Source: Streptomyces rubiginosohelvolus
GTDB taxonomy: Bacteria; Actinomycetota; Actinomycetes; Streptomycetales; Streptomycetaceae
Assembly: GCF_014649875.1 (NCBI RefSeq)
Contig: NZ_BMTW01000002.1
Location: 248,001 to 312,000 of the forward strand
Reading direction: 5' to 3'
Length of the DNA stretch: 64,000 bases
Every line of letters begins with the position of its first letter. Position 1 is the stretch's first letter. A model generated the notes under the pieces. The model was not told where the DNA came from, did no database searches, and saw only the letters and a program-made list of their open reading frames with translations. This document shows, piece after piece, positions 1 through 12,068 of this stretch. The position numbers and the translations under genes were made by a program.

Positions 1-921
1 GACGACCTGGCGCTGGAAGATGATGTACGCGGCCAGCACGGGCAGCATCGCGATCACCAGACCGGCGAAGAGGCCGGAGTAGTCGCCCTTGTAGCCCTGG
101 CTGGCGGCCAGCTCCACCAGGCCCTGCGCCAGCACCCGCTTCTCCGGGTCGGTGTTCAGCACCGTCGGCAGCATGTACTGGTTCCACTGCCCCAGGAAGT
201 TGAAGATCCCGACGCTGATCAGGCCGGGCTTGGCCATCGGCAGCATGACCTGGAAGAACGTGCGGGTGTGCGAGGCCCCGTCGATGATCGACGCCTCCGC
301 CACCGAGGTCGGCAGCGTACGGAAGAACGAGGTCAGGAAGAACACGGTGAACGGCAGCGAGTACGCGATGTACACGAGGATCAGGCCGTGGATCGTGTTC
401 AGCAGCCCCATGTTGTCCATGACGTAGAACAGCGGGACCAGCGCCAGCATGATCGGGAAGCTCATGCCGCCGACGAACAAGAAGTAAATGAAGCGGTTCC
501 CGGGGAACTCGAAGCGGGCCAGCACATAGGCGGCCATGGACCCGAGGACCAGGGTGCCGGTGAGCGAGCCGCCCACCACCAGGATGGTGTTCAGGAAGTA
601 CTCGCTCATGTGGGCCTGGCTCCAGGCCCGGCCCCAGGCGTCGAAGCTCAGCGAACTGGGCAGCGACCACGGAGTGTTGAAGATGTCCGAGTCCGTCTTG
701 AACGAGGACATCACCGCCCAGAACAGCGGCAGGACGACCATGATCGCCCACAGGATCAGCATCCCGTGCGAGAAGACGTTGAGGACGGTGCCCTCGCTGC
801 TCTTCGCGGGGGCGGAGGCGCCCTTGGAGACCGTGCCGGCCCGCTGGGCCGGGACCTTGGCCGCGTCGGCGTCGGACGGGGTTCCGGAGGGCCCGGACGG
901 AGGGGTGTCAGTGGTCTTCAT
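1..921 (-). CDS. ngcG: NgcG-type sugar ABC transporter permease, cut off at the window edge
   Basis: Inner-membrane permease of a carbohydrate ABC importer (MalG family), most likely for N-acetylglucosamine/chitobiose. 307 codons are visible and the frame runs off base 1, so the C-terminus is missing. The first ~45 residues are a hydrophilic Pro/Ala-rich tail, followed by several membrane segments. The EAA loop that contacts the ATPase is visible (EASIIDGASHTRTFFQVMLP). The ATG overlaps the stop of the upstream permease by one base (TGATG), so translation is probably coupled. No ATPase gene is in view; sugar importers of this kind in Streptomyces usually share the MsiK ATPase. The substrate is inferred from the adjacent NgcE-like binding protein. 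Confidence 0.85.
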   Translation of the reverse strand, partial: MKTTDTPPSGPSGTPSDADAAKVPAQRAGTVSKGASAPAKSSEGTVLNVFSHGMLILWAIMVVLPLFWAVMSSFKTDSDIFNTPWSLPSSLSFDAWGRAWSQAHMSEYFLNTILVVGGSLTGTLVLGSMAAYVLARFEFPGNRFIYFLFVGGMSFPIMLALVPLFYVMDNMGLLNTIHGLILVYIAYSLPFTVFFLTSFFRTLPTSVAEASIIDGASHTRTFFQVMLPMAKPGLISVGIFNFLGQWNQYMLPTVLNTDPEKRVLAQGLVELAASQGYKGDYSGLFAGLVIAMLPVLAAYIIFQRQVV

Positions 922-1841
922 CAGAACTCCAGCCGCTCGCGCCGGCCCACCCGCATGACGATGGCGGCGAACGCCAGCGTCACGATGAGCAGGGCGACAC
1001 CGATCGTGGTCGCGTAGCCCGCCTGTCCGTCACGGAACGCCGACTGGTACACGTACAGCGGCAGGACGGTGGTCGAGTAGTCGGGCCCGCCGGGACCGAC
1101 GCTCATGATGTGGACGATGGCGAAGCCCTCGGCGCCGAGCGCCAGGATGCCCATGTAGACCCAGCCGGACTGGACCGTGTCCCACAGCAGGGGCAGCGTG
1201 ATCCGGAAGAAGGTCGTGAAGCGGCTCGCCCCGTCCAGCAGGGCCGCCTCGTAGAAGTCCTTGGGGATGGAGGCCATGCCCGCGGAGAACAGCACCACGA
1301 AGAAGCCGGTGGTGCACCAGACGAGGACCGCCATGATGACCCACAGGGCCAGGTTCGGGTCGCCCAGCCAGTCCGGTACGTCCTTGAAACCGACGGCCTT
1401 CAGCGTGCCGTTGATCATGCCCTGGGCCGGGTCGAAGGCGAACTGGAACAGGATGGCCACGATCGCGATCGAGAGCACCTGCGGGAAGAAGTACGCGATC
1501 TTGTAGAACCCCGAGCCCCGTACGCCGGTGACGGCGGCGCCCTTGCGGCGCCGCCCGCCCACGTTGAGCATGAAGGCGAAGAAGAGCGCGAGGCCCAGCG
1601 TCACCAGCGGGAGCAGCACCGCCAGCAGCACACTGTGCTGCAGCGATTTCCAGAAGACGTCGTCGTCCAGCATCTTGGTGTAGTTGTCGAACCCGACCAT
1701 CTTGAAGTCGGGACTCAGACCCGTCCAGTCCGTGAACGAGTAGTAGATGGACTGGATGAAGGGCCAGATGACGAAGATGACGTACAACGTCATCGGGACC
1801 ACCAAGAACCCGACTATGAACCGGTATTTACCGTGTTGCAT
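921..1841 (-). CDS. ngcF: NgcF-type sugar ABC transporter permease
   Basis: MalF-family inner-membrane permease of 306 residues, partner of the downstream NgcG-like permease. Six or so hydrophobic segments are visible, and the EAA loop reads EAALLDGASRFTTFFRITLP. An ATG start at 1841 is preceded by a purine-rich stretch. It lies 49 bp after the binding-protein gene and ends in a one-base overlap with the next permease, giving an ngcE-ngcF-ngcG operon. The substrate (GlcNAc/chitobiose) rests on the binding protein and on remembered gene order in other Streptomyces. Other oligosaccharides cannot be excluded. Confidence 0.87.
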   Translation of the reverse strand: MQHGKYRFIVGFLVVPMTLYVIFVIWPFIQSIYYSFTDWTGLSPDFKMVGFDNYTKMLDDDVFWKSLQHSVLLAVLLPLVTLGLALFFAFMLNVGGRRRKGAAVTGVRGSGFYKIAYFFPQVLSIAIVAILFQFAFDPAQGMINGTLKAVGFKDVPDWLGDPNLALWVIMAVLVWCTTGFFVVLFSAGMASIPKDFYEAALLDGASRFTTFFRITLPLLWDTVQSGWVYMGILALGAEGFAIVHIMSVGPGGPDYSTTVLPLYVYQSAFRDGQAGYATTIGVALLIVTLAFAAIVMRVGRRERLEF

Positions 1842-1890
1842 CGTTACCGACTCCGACCTTCCCGTGCTGCCCGCCGCTGGTGACGCGTGG

Positions 1891-3336
1891 TCACTGGTGC
1901 TTGAAGTGCTTGATGGACTGGTCCTTGGCGGTCGCGTCGGCGAAGGCCTGGATCTTCTTGATGGTCTCGGCCGGCTTGGCGCGGCCGGCCATCATCTCGC
2001 CGAGCGCGGCGACACCGATCTGCTCCTTCTGGAGCTTCACGTACCAGTCCTGCAGGCGCGGGTTGACCACGTTGGTGCCGGCCTTCTCCAGCGCGGCGAC
2101 ACCGGACTTGAGGCCGTCGGACAGCTCGATGCCGTCCGTGCCCCCGTTGAAGGCGGACAGCGACTTCGTGCTGGCGGTGAAGGACTTGGAGGAGGCCTCG
2201 CTGAGCATGATGCGCAGCTGCTCCATACCGCCCTCGACGTTCTTCGCCTTGCTCGGGACGATGAACGGCTCGCCGCCGGACGCCCAGATGGTGCCGAAGG
2301 GCATCTTGTCGGAGGAGTCGAGGCTGGAGGGGGCGCCCACGGACAGCTTGAAGTCCTTGGGGATGATCGCCGCTTCCTCGTTCTCCACCCAGGAGCCGTT
2401 CGGGATGAACAGCGCCTTGCCGCGGGCCCAGGCGCCCTGCGAACCGCGGTGGTCCAGGCCCGGGGTGCCCTTGAGGATGTAGCCCTTGGCGACGAGCTCG
2501 TAGTACGCCTCGAAGGCCGCCTTGACCGCGGGGTGCTCCCAGGCCTTCGGCTCCAGGTTGTCGATCGCGTCGAGGACCTCGACACCGCCGATCTTGGCGA
2601 TGAAGGGGTACAGCGAGAAGGGGAGGTAGTAGGGGTGCTTGCCGGGGTAGGTCCAGCCGGCGATGTCCTGCTTCTTCGCCTTCGCGCAGAGCGCGAGCAT
2701 GTCGTCCCAGTTCTCCGGGTACGTGGCGTCGAGCTTCTCCAGCGCGGTCTGCGAGTACCAGACGCCGTAGACCGTGTACGCGTAGTACATGATCCAGACC
2801 GGGTCGCCGTCGAACTGGCCCATCTCGACGATGCCGGGCCGCAGGGTGTCGCGGACCTTCTTGGCGGGGTCGTCGATGGAGGGGGCGTCGAGGAGCGGGG
2901 TCAGGTCGGTGAGCTGCTTCTTGCCGACCAGGACGCCCATGTCCATCTGCTGCGCACCGGAGTTGTCGATCAGGTCCGGCGGGGTGCCACCGTTGAACCG
3001 CGGCTGAAGAACCGACTGGATCTTCTGCGTCGCCGAGAACTTGACCTTCGCCTCGGGGTAGGTCTTCTCGTAGACGGCCTTGGCGTCCTCGGCGTACTTG
3101 GTGCCGAAGCCGCCGTCGAAGATGACGATCTCCAGCGGGGCGCTGCCGTTGACGGCCAGCGGGTTCTTGTCGCTCTTTTCGCCCTTTTCGACCTTGTCGT
3201 CGCTGCTGCTGTCGCCGCTCGCGCAGGCGGACAGGAAGCTCATCGTCGGAACAGCGATCAGGCCGAGTGCGGCAGAACGCTTGATCAGATCGCGACGGCC
3301 AAGGCCCTCATTGTTGTGGGCGGAGGTGGATCCCAT
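1891..3336 (-). CDS. ngcE: NgcE-type extracellular sugar-binding lipoprotein
   Basis: Solute-binding lipoprotein (extracellular family 1) that captures amino sugars for the NgcFG permeases. The N-terminus carries a twin-arginine-like GRRDLIKRS followed by a hydrophobic core and lipobox LSAC, so Tat export and lipidation are likely. I choose the ATG at 3336 (481 residues) because GAGG lies 8 nt upstream; a TTG two codons earlier sits too close to it. The start sequence (MGSTSAHNNEGLGRRDLIKR) matches my memory of NgcE from Streptomyces. A DasR-like element lies about 250 bp upstream and suggests amino-sugar control. Confidence 0.88.
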   Translation of the reverse strand: MGSTSAHNNEGLGRRDLIKRSAALGLIAVPTMSFLSACASGDSSSDDKVEKGEKSDKNPLAVNGSAPLEIVIFDGGFGTKYAEDAKAVYEKTYPEAKVKFSATQKIQSVLQPRFNGGTPPDLIDNSGAQQMDMGVLVGKKQLTDLTPLLDAPSIDDPAKKVRDTLRPGIVEMGQFDGDPVWIMYYAYTVYGVWYSQTALEKLDATYPENWDDMLALCAKAKKQDIAGWTYPGKHPYYLPFSLYPFIAKIGGVEVLDAIDNLEPKAWEHPAVKAAFEAYYELVAKGYILKGTPGLDHRGSQGAWARGKALFIPNGSWVENEEAAIIPKDFKLSVGAPSSLDSSDKMPFGTIWASGGEPFIVPSKAKNVEGGMEQLRIMLSEASSKSFTASTKSLSAFNGGTDGIELSDGLKSGVAALEKAGTNVVNPRLQDWYVKLQKEQIGVAALGEMMAGRAKPAETIKKIQAFADATAKDQSIKHFKHQ

Positions 3337-3838
3337 GCTCAAGTCCTCGCCTTCTCCAGGACTCAGGCGGTGTGCCGGTCACCCGTCGAGAATTCGCCTC
3401 AGGCGAAGGGCCCCGCCACCGCGGTCAGTTGCGCTTGGGTCATGCGGATATGCAGATGCACCGGACAGGCCGGTGCCGTGGGGATGCCGGGAGACCGTAC
3501 AGCGAGGACGCCCTCGGCGTCCTCGCGACGTTCCTGTTTCCCCCGCGCACATCCGTGTGAAACGACTGTGCAGATGCCGACAGGTATAGTCCACTTGTCG
3601 CCAACTGAGCAAGATCGAAAGCAGGTTTGGGCGGCAGTCTTTCCCGAGTTGAGACCTCACGGATACCTCGGCGTCCCGCCCCCTCCTCCCGCGGCGGCTA
3701 TTTCACCATTCCGGCCGATTTGCCGACGGGCCGCGCAGCAACACCCTTGACACGTCCTGTCACTTGGCTCCCTACTGGACCTTGCATCCCGCTATGACAA
3801 CGTTGTCCATGCATTTTCCCGGGGAGGAACGGCTCGGC
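3337..3838. other. Divergent intergenic region ngcE / GH92
   Basis: About 500 bp with no convincing gene. It holds the DasR-like element at 3580-3595 overlapping a TATACC -10-like hexamer read toward ngcE. Toward GH92 there is a TTGACA -35-like hexamer at 3747-3752 inside a short dyad (TGACA-N5-TGTCA), and a strong GGGGAGGA ribosome site at 3821-3828. Local GC is lower than in the flanking genes, as expected for a promoter region. Confidence 0.6.
3580..3595 (-). promoter_or_regulatory. DasR-responsive-element-like operator
   Basis: ACAGGTATAGTCCACT matches 13 of 16 positions of the dre consensus A(C/G)TGGTCTAGACCA(C/G)T. It lies upstream of ngcE and overlaps a TATACC -10-like hexamer on the minus strand. 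DasR is the GntR-type regulator of GlcNAc and chitin metabolism in Streptomyces, which fits the predicted substrate. Control by DasR is an inference from this match and position. Confidence 0.55.
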
Positions 3839-6800
3839 ATGCAGCCACCACGCGGCCTCAACCACGGCTCCGACACAGCCCCTCACGCGGTCCCCCGCCC
3901 GGCCCCGCGCCGGAGACGGACCCCCACAGCAGCCGCCCTGGCGGCTTCCCTCGCCCTGGTGGTGATCGCCCCCGCGGTCGCCACCGCGCAGCCCTCCTCG
4001 CCGGACCGGAAGCCCTCCGGCGACCGGACGTTCACCACTTCCTTCGAGGCGGACGAGAAGCAGCCGGACTGGCGCAACACCGTCGAGGAGGGCCCCGACG
4101 GCAAGAAGCGGTCCTCCGGCGTCGACGGGGGCTTCTCCTCCGGCATACCGGGCAATGTCACCGACCGGGTGACGGAGGTGCGCGCGAGCGCCGAGAACAC
4201 CGCGGGCGGCGAGGTCAAGGAGAACCTCGTCGACGTCGAGCCGGGCTCCAAGTGGCTGACGTTCGCGAAGACCGGCTGGGTCGAGTTCGATCTGGACGAA
4301 CCCGTCAAGGTCGTGACGTACGCGCTCACTTCGGCCAACGACCACGCCGAACGCGACCCGAAGAGCTGGACGCTCAAGGGCTCGGCGGACGGCAAGGAGT
4401 GGACCGACCTCGACACCCGCAGCGGCGAGTCCTTCGCCAAGCGGCACGAGACGAAGAGGTACGACTTCGCGGGCGACACCGCCTACAAGCACTTCCGGCT
4501 GGACATCACGGCGAACGGCGGCGCGGACGCGCTCCAGCTCGCCGACGTTCAGTTCTCGAACGGTGACACCTCCGCCCCGGTGCCCGAGGAGATGCGCAGC
4601 CAGCCCGACCGCGGCCCCTCCGGCTCCCCCACCGCGAAGTCGGGTGCGGGATTCACCGGAAAGAAGGCACTGCGTTACGCGGGCACGCACACGCCCGACG
4701 GACGCGCGTACTCGTACAACAAGATCTTCGACGTGAACACGGCCGTCACCAAGGACACCGAGCTGTCCTACCTCGTCTACCCGCAGATGGGCGAGACGGA
4801 CCTGAACTATCCGGCCACGCACGTCGCGGTGGACCTCGCCTTCACCGACGGCACGTACCTGAGCGAGCTGAAGGCCACCGACAGCCACGGCGGGCTGCTG
4901 ACCCCGCAGGGCCAGGCGGACGCCAAGCGCCTCTACGTCAACCAGTGGAACAAGGTCGCCGCCCGGCTCGGCACGGTCGCCGCCGGCAAGACGGTCGACC
5001 GGATCCTGGTGGCGTACGACTCCCCCAAGGGGAAGGCGAAGTTCCAGGGCTGGATCGACGACATCTCGATCGCCCCGAAGAAGCCGGAGAAGCGCAAGGC
5101 GCATCTGTCGGACTACGCGCTGACGACCCGCGGCACCAACTCCAGCGGCGGCTTCTCGCGCGGCAACAACATTCCGGCCACGGCGGTCCCGCACGGCTTC
5201 AACTTCTGGACGCCGGTGACGAACGCCGGCTCGCTGAGCTGGCTGTACGACTACCACCGGGGCAACAACGCGGACAACCTCCCCACGCTCCAGGCCTTCG
5301 GCGCGAGCCATGAGCCGAGCCCGTGGATGGGCGACCGGCAGACCTTCCAGCTGATGCCCTCGGCCGCGAGCGGCACCCCGGATGCCTCCCGGACCGCCCG
5401 CGCGCTGCCCTTCCGGCACGAGAACGAGACGGCGAAGCCGCACTACTACGGCGTCACGTTCGAGAACGGCCTCAAGGCCGAGATGACGCCGACCGACCAC
5501 GCGGCCCGGATGCGGTTCACCTATCCGGGCAAGGACGCCAGCCTGATCTTCGACAACGTCTCGAACGCCGGCGGCATCACGTTGGACCCGAAGACCAGCT
5601 CGTTCTCCGGCTTCACGGACGTCAAGAGCGGCCTGTCCACCGGCGCGACCCGGATGTTCGTGTACGGCGTCTTCGACGCGCCGGTCACCGACAGCGGCAA
5701 GCTGAAGGGCGGCGGGGGCGACGACGTCACCGGGTTCTTCCGCTTCGACGCCGGCAAGGACCGCACGGTCAACCTGCGTCTGGCCACCTCTCTGATCGGC
5801 GTCGACCAGGCGAAGCAGAACCTGGCGATGGAGATCCCGGAGTCGACCTCCTTCGACCGGGTGCAGCGCAAGGCGCAGGGCGCCTGGGACGACGTCCTCG
5901 GGACGGTCGGGGTCGAGGGCGCGAACGCCGACCAGCTGACGACGCTCTACTCCAGCCTCTACCGGCTCTACCTCTACCCGAACTCCGGCCACGAGAAGGT
6001 GAAGGGCAAGAACAAGTACGCCAGCCCCTTCTCCAAGGCGACCGGCGAGAACACCCCGACGCGGACCGGCGCGAAGATCGTCGACGGCGAGGTGTACGTC
6101 AACAACGGCTTCTGGGACACCTACCGCACGACCTGGCCCGCGTACTCCTTCTTCTCCCCGAAGAAGGCCGGCGAGCTGGTGGACGGCTTCGTCCAGCACT
6201 ACAAGGACGGCGGCTGGACCTCACGCTGGTCCTCCCCCGGCTACGCGGACCTGATGACCGGCACCAGCTCGGACGTGGCCTTCGCCGACGCGTACGTCAA
6301 GGGCGTGAAGTTCGACGCCGAGGCGGCCTACGACGCGGCCCTCAAGAACGCCACCGTGGCCCCGCCGTCCTCGGGCGTCGGCCGCAAGGGCCTGGAGACC
6401 TCGGTCTTCAAGGGGTACGCCAACACCGCCACCCACGAGGGCCTGTCCTGGTCCCTGGAGGGTTACGTCAACGACTACGGCATCGCCCGCATGGGCCAGG
6501 AGCTGTACAAGAAGACGAAGAAGGCGCGGTACAAGGAAGAGTCCGAGTACTTCATGAACCGGGCGCAGAAGTACGTCAAGCTCTTCGACGACAAGGCCGG
6601 GTTCTTCCAGGGCAAGAAGCCGAACGGCGACTGGCGGCTGCCCTCGGACCAGTACGACCCGCGCGTCTGGGGTTACGACTACACCGAGACCAACGGCTGG
6701 GGCTACGCCTTCACCGCCCCGCAGGACAGCCGGGGCCTGGCCAACCTGTACGGCGGCCGCGCCGGTCTGGGCAAGAAGCTGGACACGTACTTCTCGACGC

Positions 6801-7720
6801 CGGAGACGGCGGGCCCGGAGTTCGTCGGCAGCTACGGCGGGGTCATCCACGAGATGACCGAGGCGCGGGACGTGCGGATGGGCCAGTACGGCCACAGCAA
6901 CCAGGTCGCCCACCACGCCACGTACATGTACAACGCGGCCTCGCAACCGTACAAGACGCAGGAGAAAGTCCGCGAGGTGCTGGGCCGGCTGTACGTCGGC
7001 AGCGAGATCGGGCAGGGCATCCACGGCGACGAGGACAACGGCGAGCAGTCGGCCTGGTTCCTCTTCTCCTCGCTCGGCTTCTACCCGCTGGTCATGGGCA
7101 GCGGGGAGTACGCGATCGGCTCGCCGCTCTTCAAGAAGGTCACCGTCCGCATGGACAACGGCCGCAAGCTGGTCGTGAAGGCCCCGAAGAACAGCGACAA
7201 GAACATCTACGTGCAGGGCGTGAAGGTCAACGGCAAGAAGTGGACCTCCACGGCGCTCCCCCACGACGTCCTGGCCAAGGGCGGCACGCTGGAGTTCGCC
7301 ATGGGCCCGAAGCCGTCGGCCTGGGGCACGGGCAAGGACGCGGCCCCGGTCTCGGTGCAGAAGGACGACAAGGTCCCGACGCCCAAGGGCGACGCGCTGA
7401 AGGGTGACGGCGCCCTGTTCGACGACACCTCGGCCACCTCGGCGACGGTGGAGTCGGTGGAGCTGCCGGTGTCCTCGGCCACGAAGGGCGTGCAGTACAC
7501 GCTGACCTCGGCGGCGGCGGACAAGGCCCCGAAGGGGTGGACGCTCCAGGGTTCGACGGACGGCAAGGAGTGGAAGGACGTCGACCGCCGCTCCGGCCAG
7601 TCGTTCGCCTGGGACAAGCAGACCCGGGTGTTCTCGGTGGCGAAGCCCGGCTCGTACACGAAGTACCGGCTGGTGCTGACGGGTTCGGCGACGCTCGCGG
7701 AGGTGGAGCTGCTGTCCTGA
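3839..7720 (+). CDS. Secreted GH92 alpha-mannosidase with carbohydrate-binding modules
   Basis: Large secreted glycosidase of family GH92 (exo-alpha-mannosidases), 1293 residues from the ATG at 3839, chosen for the GGGGAGGA 10 nt upstream. In order: Arg-rich signal peptide ending near ATAQ; an F5/8 type C/CBM32-like module (~110-240); a beta-sandwich (~265-415); the GH92 core (~420-1157) with LTTRGTNSSGGFSRGNN, NNGFWDTYRTTWP and the family motif GDEDNGEQSAW near 1062; and a C-terminal discoidin-like module (~1187-1292). The two discoidin-like modules share WTL(K/Q)GS(A/T)DGKEW. It is divergent from ngcEFG and is followed by a strong terminator. It probably trims mannosides from glycoproteins outside the cell. 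Confidence 0.9.
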   Translation: MQPPRGLNHGSDTAPHAVPRPAPRRRRTPTAAALAASLALVVIAPAVATAQPSSPDRKPSGDRTFTTSFEADEKQPDWRNTVEEGPDGKKRSSGVDGGFSSGIPGNVTDRVTEVRASAENTAGGEVKENLVDVEPGSKWLTFAKTGWVEFDLDEPVKVVTYALTSANDHAERDPKSWTLKGSADGKEWTDLDTRSGESFAKRHETKRYDFAGDTAYKHFRLDITANGGADALQLADVQFSNGDTSAPVPEEMRSQPDRGPSGSPTAKSGAGFTGKKALRYAGTHTPDGRAYSYNKIFDVNTAVTKDTELSYLVYPQMGETDLNYPATHVAVDLAFTDGTYLSELKATDSHGGLLTPQGQADAKRLYVNQWNKVAARLGTVAAGKTVDRILVAYDSPKGKAKFQGWIDDISIAPKKPEKRKAHLSDYALTTRGTNSSGGFSRGNNIPATAVPHGFNFWTPVTNAGSLSWLYDYHRGNNADNLPTLQAFGASHEPSPWMGDRQTFQLMPSAASGTPDASRTARALPFRHENETAKPHYYGVTFENGLKAEMTPTDHAARMRFTYPGKDASLIFDNVSNAGGITLDPKTSSFSGFTDVKSGLSTGATRMFVYGVFDAPVTDSGKLKGGGGDDVTGFFRFDAGKDRTVNLRLATSLIGVDQAKQNLAMEIPESTSFDRVQRKAQGAWDDVLGTVGVEGANADQLTTLYSSLYRLYLYPNSGHEKVKGKNKYASPFSKATGENTPTRTGAKIVDGEVYVNNGFWDTYRTTWPAYSFFSPKKAGELVDGFVQHYKDGGWTSRWSSPGYADLMTGTSSDVAFADAYVKGVKFDAEAAYDAALKNATVAPPSSGVGRKGLETSVFKGYANTATHEGLSWSLEGYVNDYGIARMGQELYKKTKKARYKEESEYFMNRAQKYVKLFDDKAGFFQGKKPNGDWRLPSDQYDPRVWGYDYTETNGWGYAFTAPQDSRGLANLYGGRAGLGKKLDTYFSTPETAGPEFVGSYGGVIHEMTEARDVRMGQYGHSNQVAHHATYMYNAASQPYKTQEKVREVLGRLYVGSEIGQGIHGDEDNGEQSAWFLFSSLGFYPLVMGSGEYAIGSPLFKKVTVRMDNGRKLVVKAPKNSDKNIYVQGVKVNGKKWTSTALPHDVLAKGGTLEFAMGPKPSAWGTGKDAAPVSVQKDDKVPTPKGDALKGDGALFDDTSATSATVESVELPVSSATKGVQYTLTSAAADKAPKGWTLQGSTDGKEWKDVDRRSGQSFAWDKQTRVFSVAKPGSYTKYRLVLTGSATLAEVELLS

Positions 7721-7741
7721 ACGTGACGCGGTGAGCGCGGG

Positions 7742-7775
7742 CGGCCGGAACCCCGGAAGGACGGGGTGCCGGCCG
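7742..7775 (+). terminator. Rho-independent-like terminator after GH92
   Basis: 14-bp stem with one mismatch (CGGCCGGAACCCCG against CGGGGTGCCGGCCG) and a 6-nt loop, starting 21 bp after the GH92 stop. There is no U tract, which is common in Streptomyces. Confidence 0.75.
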
Positions 7776-7842
7776 TCGGCGTGTCAGCGGTTCTCGCCGA
7801 GGCTCTCCAGAAGGCTCTCGGGCAGGCGACGTCGAGCGGGGC

Positions 7843-8463
7843 TCACTCCGGCTGAAGGCTTTCGGGCAGGGCGACGTTGAGCGCGGCGACGACCGGACGG
7901 CCGTGTTCCGTGCCGAGGCGGGAGACGGCGCCGGTTGCGAGCTGGAAGAGCCGCCCCTCGGCCGGGGTCAGGCCGAGGTAGCGGGCGGTGAGGACGCGCA
8001 GGAAGTGCGAGTGGGCGACGAGCGCGATGTCCTCCTCGTCCGGGACCTCCTCGGCGGCCGACCGGACGCCCGCGAGCACCTGGTCGGCCCGCTGGCCGAT
8101 CTGGGCGGGGCTCTCGCCGGGGTGCTCGTCGGAGCCGGGGTCGACGCCGTCGGTCCACAGGTTCCAGAAGGGACGGGTGCGGCGGATCTCCCGGGTGGTG
8201 ATGCCCTCGTACCCGCCGTAGTCCCACTCCCGCAGCTCGGGGGTGACCCGGGGTGCGGGGAGCCCGGCCAGTTCGGCGGTGCGGCGGGCCCGGACCGACG
8301 GGCTGACGAGGGTGAGGCCGATGGTGCGGTCGGCCAGCAGCGGGACGAGGGCGCGGGCCTGGCGCTCCCCGACGTCGGTGAGGGGGAGGTCGGTCCAGCT
8401 CGTGTGCTGCCCGGAACGGGACCATTCGGTCTCGCCGTGCCGGATGAGGATCAGCTCGCCCAT
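7843..8463 (-). CDS. Histidine phosphatase superfamily (phosphoglycerate-mutase-like) protein
   Basis: Cytoplasmic phosphatase of 206 residues. The catalytic LIRHGETEWS motif is at residues 5-14, with the second-half histidine in LVAHSHFLRVL and an acidic REWDYGGYEG segment. These are the conserved elements of the branch that includes GpmB/CobC-like phosphatases. The substrate is unknown. It is a single gene convergent with GH92, and no good Shine-Dalgarno sequence is seen before the ATG at 8463. Confidence 0.85.
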   Translation of the reverse strand: MGELILIRHGETEWSRSGQHTSWTDLPLTDVGERQARALVPLLADRTIGLTLVSPSVRARRTAELAGLPAPRVTPELREWDYGGYEGITTREIRRTRPFWNLWTDGVDPGSDEHPGESPAQIGQRADQVLAGVRSAAEEVPDEEDIALVAHSHFLRVLTARYLGLTPAEGRLFQLATGAVSRLGTEHGRPVVAALNVALPESLQPE

Positions 8464-8561
8464 GGTGGTCCGTTCGCTTTCTGTACAGGTGGTGCGGGTG
8501 GGGCTGACGGGGCCACGTACGGTAAGCCCCTCAGCTGATCACTTTCCCGTGGGGGGACCGC

Positions 8562-9170
8562 ATGTCCGACAACTTTCCGCCTCCGCCGCCCGAACAGCCG
8601 CAGCCGGAGTACCGGCCTCCGGCGCAGCCTTCGCCGTGGGCGGCGCCCCCGGGGCCGCCGCAGAAGCAGCGTACGGGGTTGATCGTGACGCTCGCCGTGG
8701 GCGGTGGGCTCATCGTGGCGGGAGCGGTGGTGGCGCTCGTCCACGCGGCGATGTCCTCGGTCCAGGATTCCATCGCGCTGCCGCCGCGGTCGGAGGCCCC
8801 CTACTCGGAGCCGTACGAGGAGGACCCGTACGAGGAGGAGCCCTACGAGGAGGACCCGTACGCCGAGGAGCCCAGCGCGACCGAACCGGACGCGAAGAAG
8901 GACGTCACGATCACCGCGTGCACGCGCGATCCGCAGATCGGCTGGCAGTCGGCGAAGGTGAAGGTCGTGAACGGCTCGTCCACGACGGCGAGCTACACCA
9001 TCATGATGGAGTTTCTCGACGAGGACGGCGTCAAGGTCGCGGAGGGCGGGGCGGGCGTGGTCGACCTGGAGCCCGGCGGGAGCGCTGTGAAAAAGGCGCA
9101 GGGCCTCGGTGAGGTGCCGCCCGGCACGACCTGCCGGATCAGCGACGTCTGGCGCACGCCGTCGGACTGA
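8562..9170 (+). CDS. Single-pass membrane protein with FxLYD-like extracellular domain
   Basis: 202 residues. A Pro/Gln-rich cytoplasmic tail (~1-37) precedes one membrane helix (~39-62). A very acidic repeat follows (PYEEDPYEEEPYEEDPYAEE, ~82-101), then a C-terminal beta domain (~110-200) resembling the FxLYD family (VKVVNGSSTTASYTIMMEF, LEPGGSA). Two cysteines in the C-terminal domain could form a disulfide. No enzymatic motif is visible and the function is unknown. It is a monocistronic gene ending in a very strong shared terminator. Confidence 0.8.
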   Translation: MSDNFPPPPPEQPQPEYRPPAQPSPWAAPPGPPQKQRTGLIVTLAVGGGLIVAGAVVALVHAAMSSVQDSIALPPRSEAPYSEPYEEDPYEEEPYEEDPYAEEPSATEPDAKKDVTITACTRDPQIGWQSAKVKVVNGSSTTASYTIMMEFLDEDGVKVAEGGAGVVDLEPGGSAVKKAQGLGEVPPGTTCRISDVWRTPSD

Positions 9171-9202
9171 CGCGAGGCTTGAGGCCACGGCAGCGGAAAC
9201 GG

Positions 9203-9245
9203 CGCGAGGGCCGCGCCCCGGGAATCCCGGGGCGCGGCCCTCGCG
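9203..9245. terminator. Bidirectional terminator between FxLYD gene and acnA
   Basis: Perfect 20-bp inverted repeat with a 3-nt loop (AAT), lying between two convergent genes 32 bp after one stop and 16 bp before the other. It can serve both strands. Confidence 0.9.
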
Positions 9246-9261
9246 TTGTGCCGCTCGCCGA

Positions 9262-12003
<2,742 letters not shown>

Positions 12004-12068
12004 CTACCGCGCCGCGCCTCATTGGCAGCCGGCGCCGCGTTTTGCCACCTACGGCTCCGGCCATCCGC

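Noticed and set aside
3698-6199. Long minus-strand open frame inside the GH92 gene.
   Set aside because: Antisense of a clear GH92 enzyme; no ribosome site and no recognisable domain.
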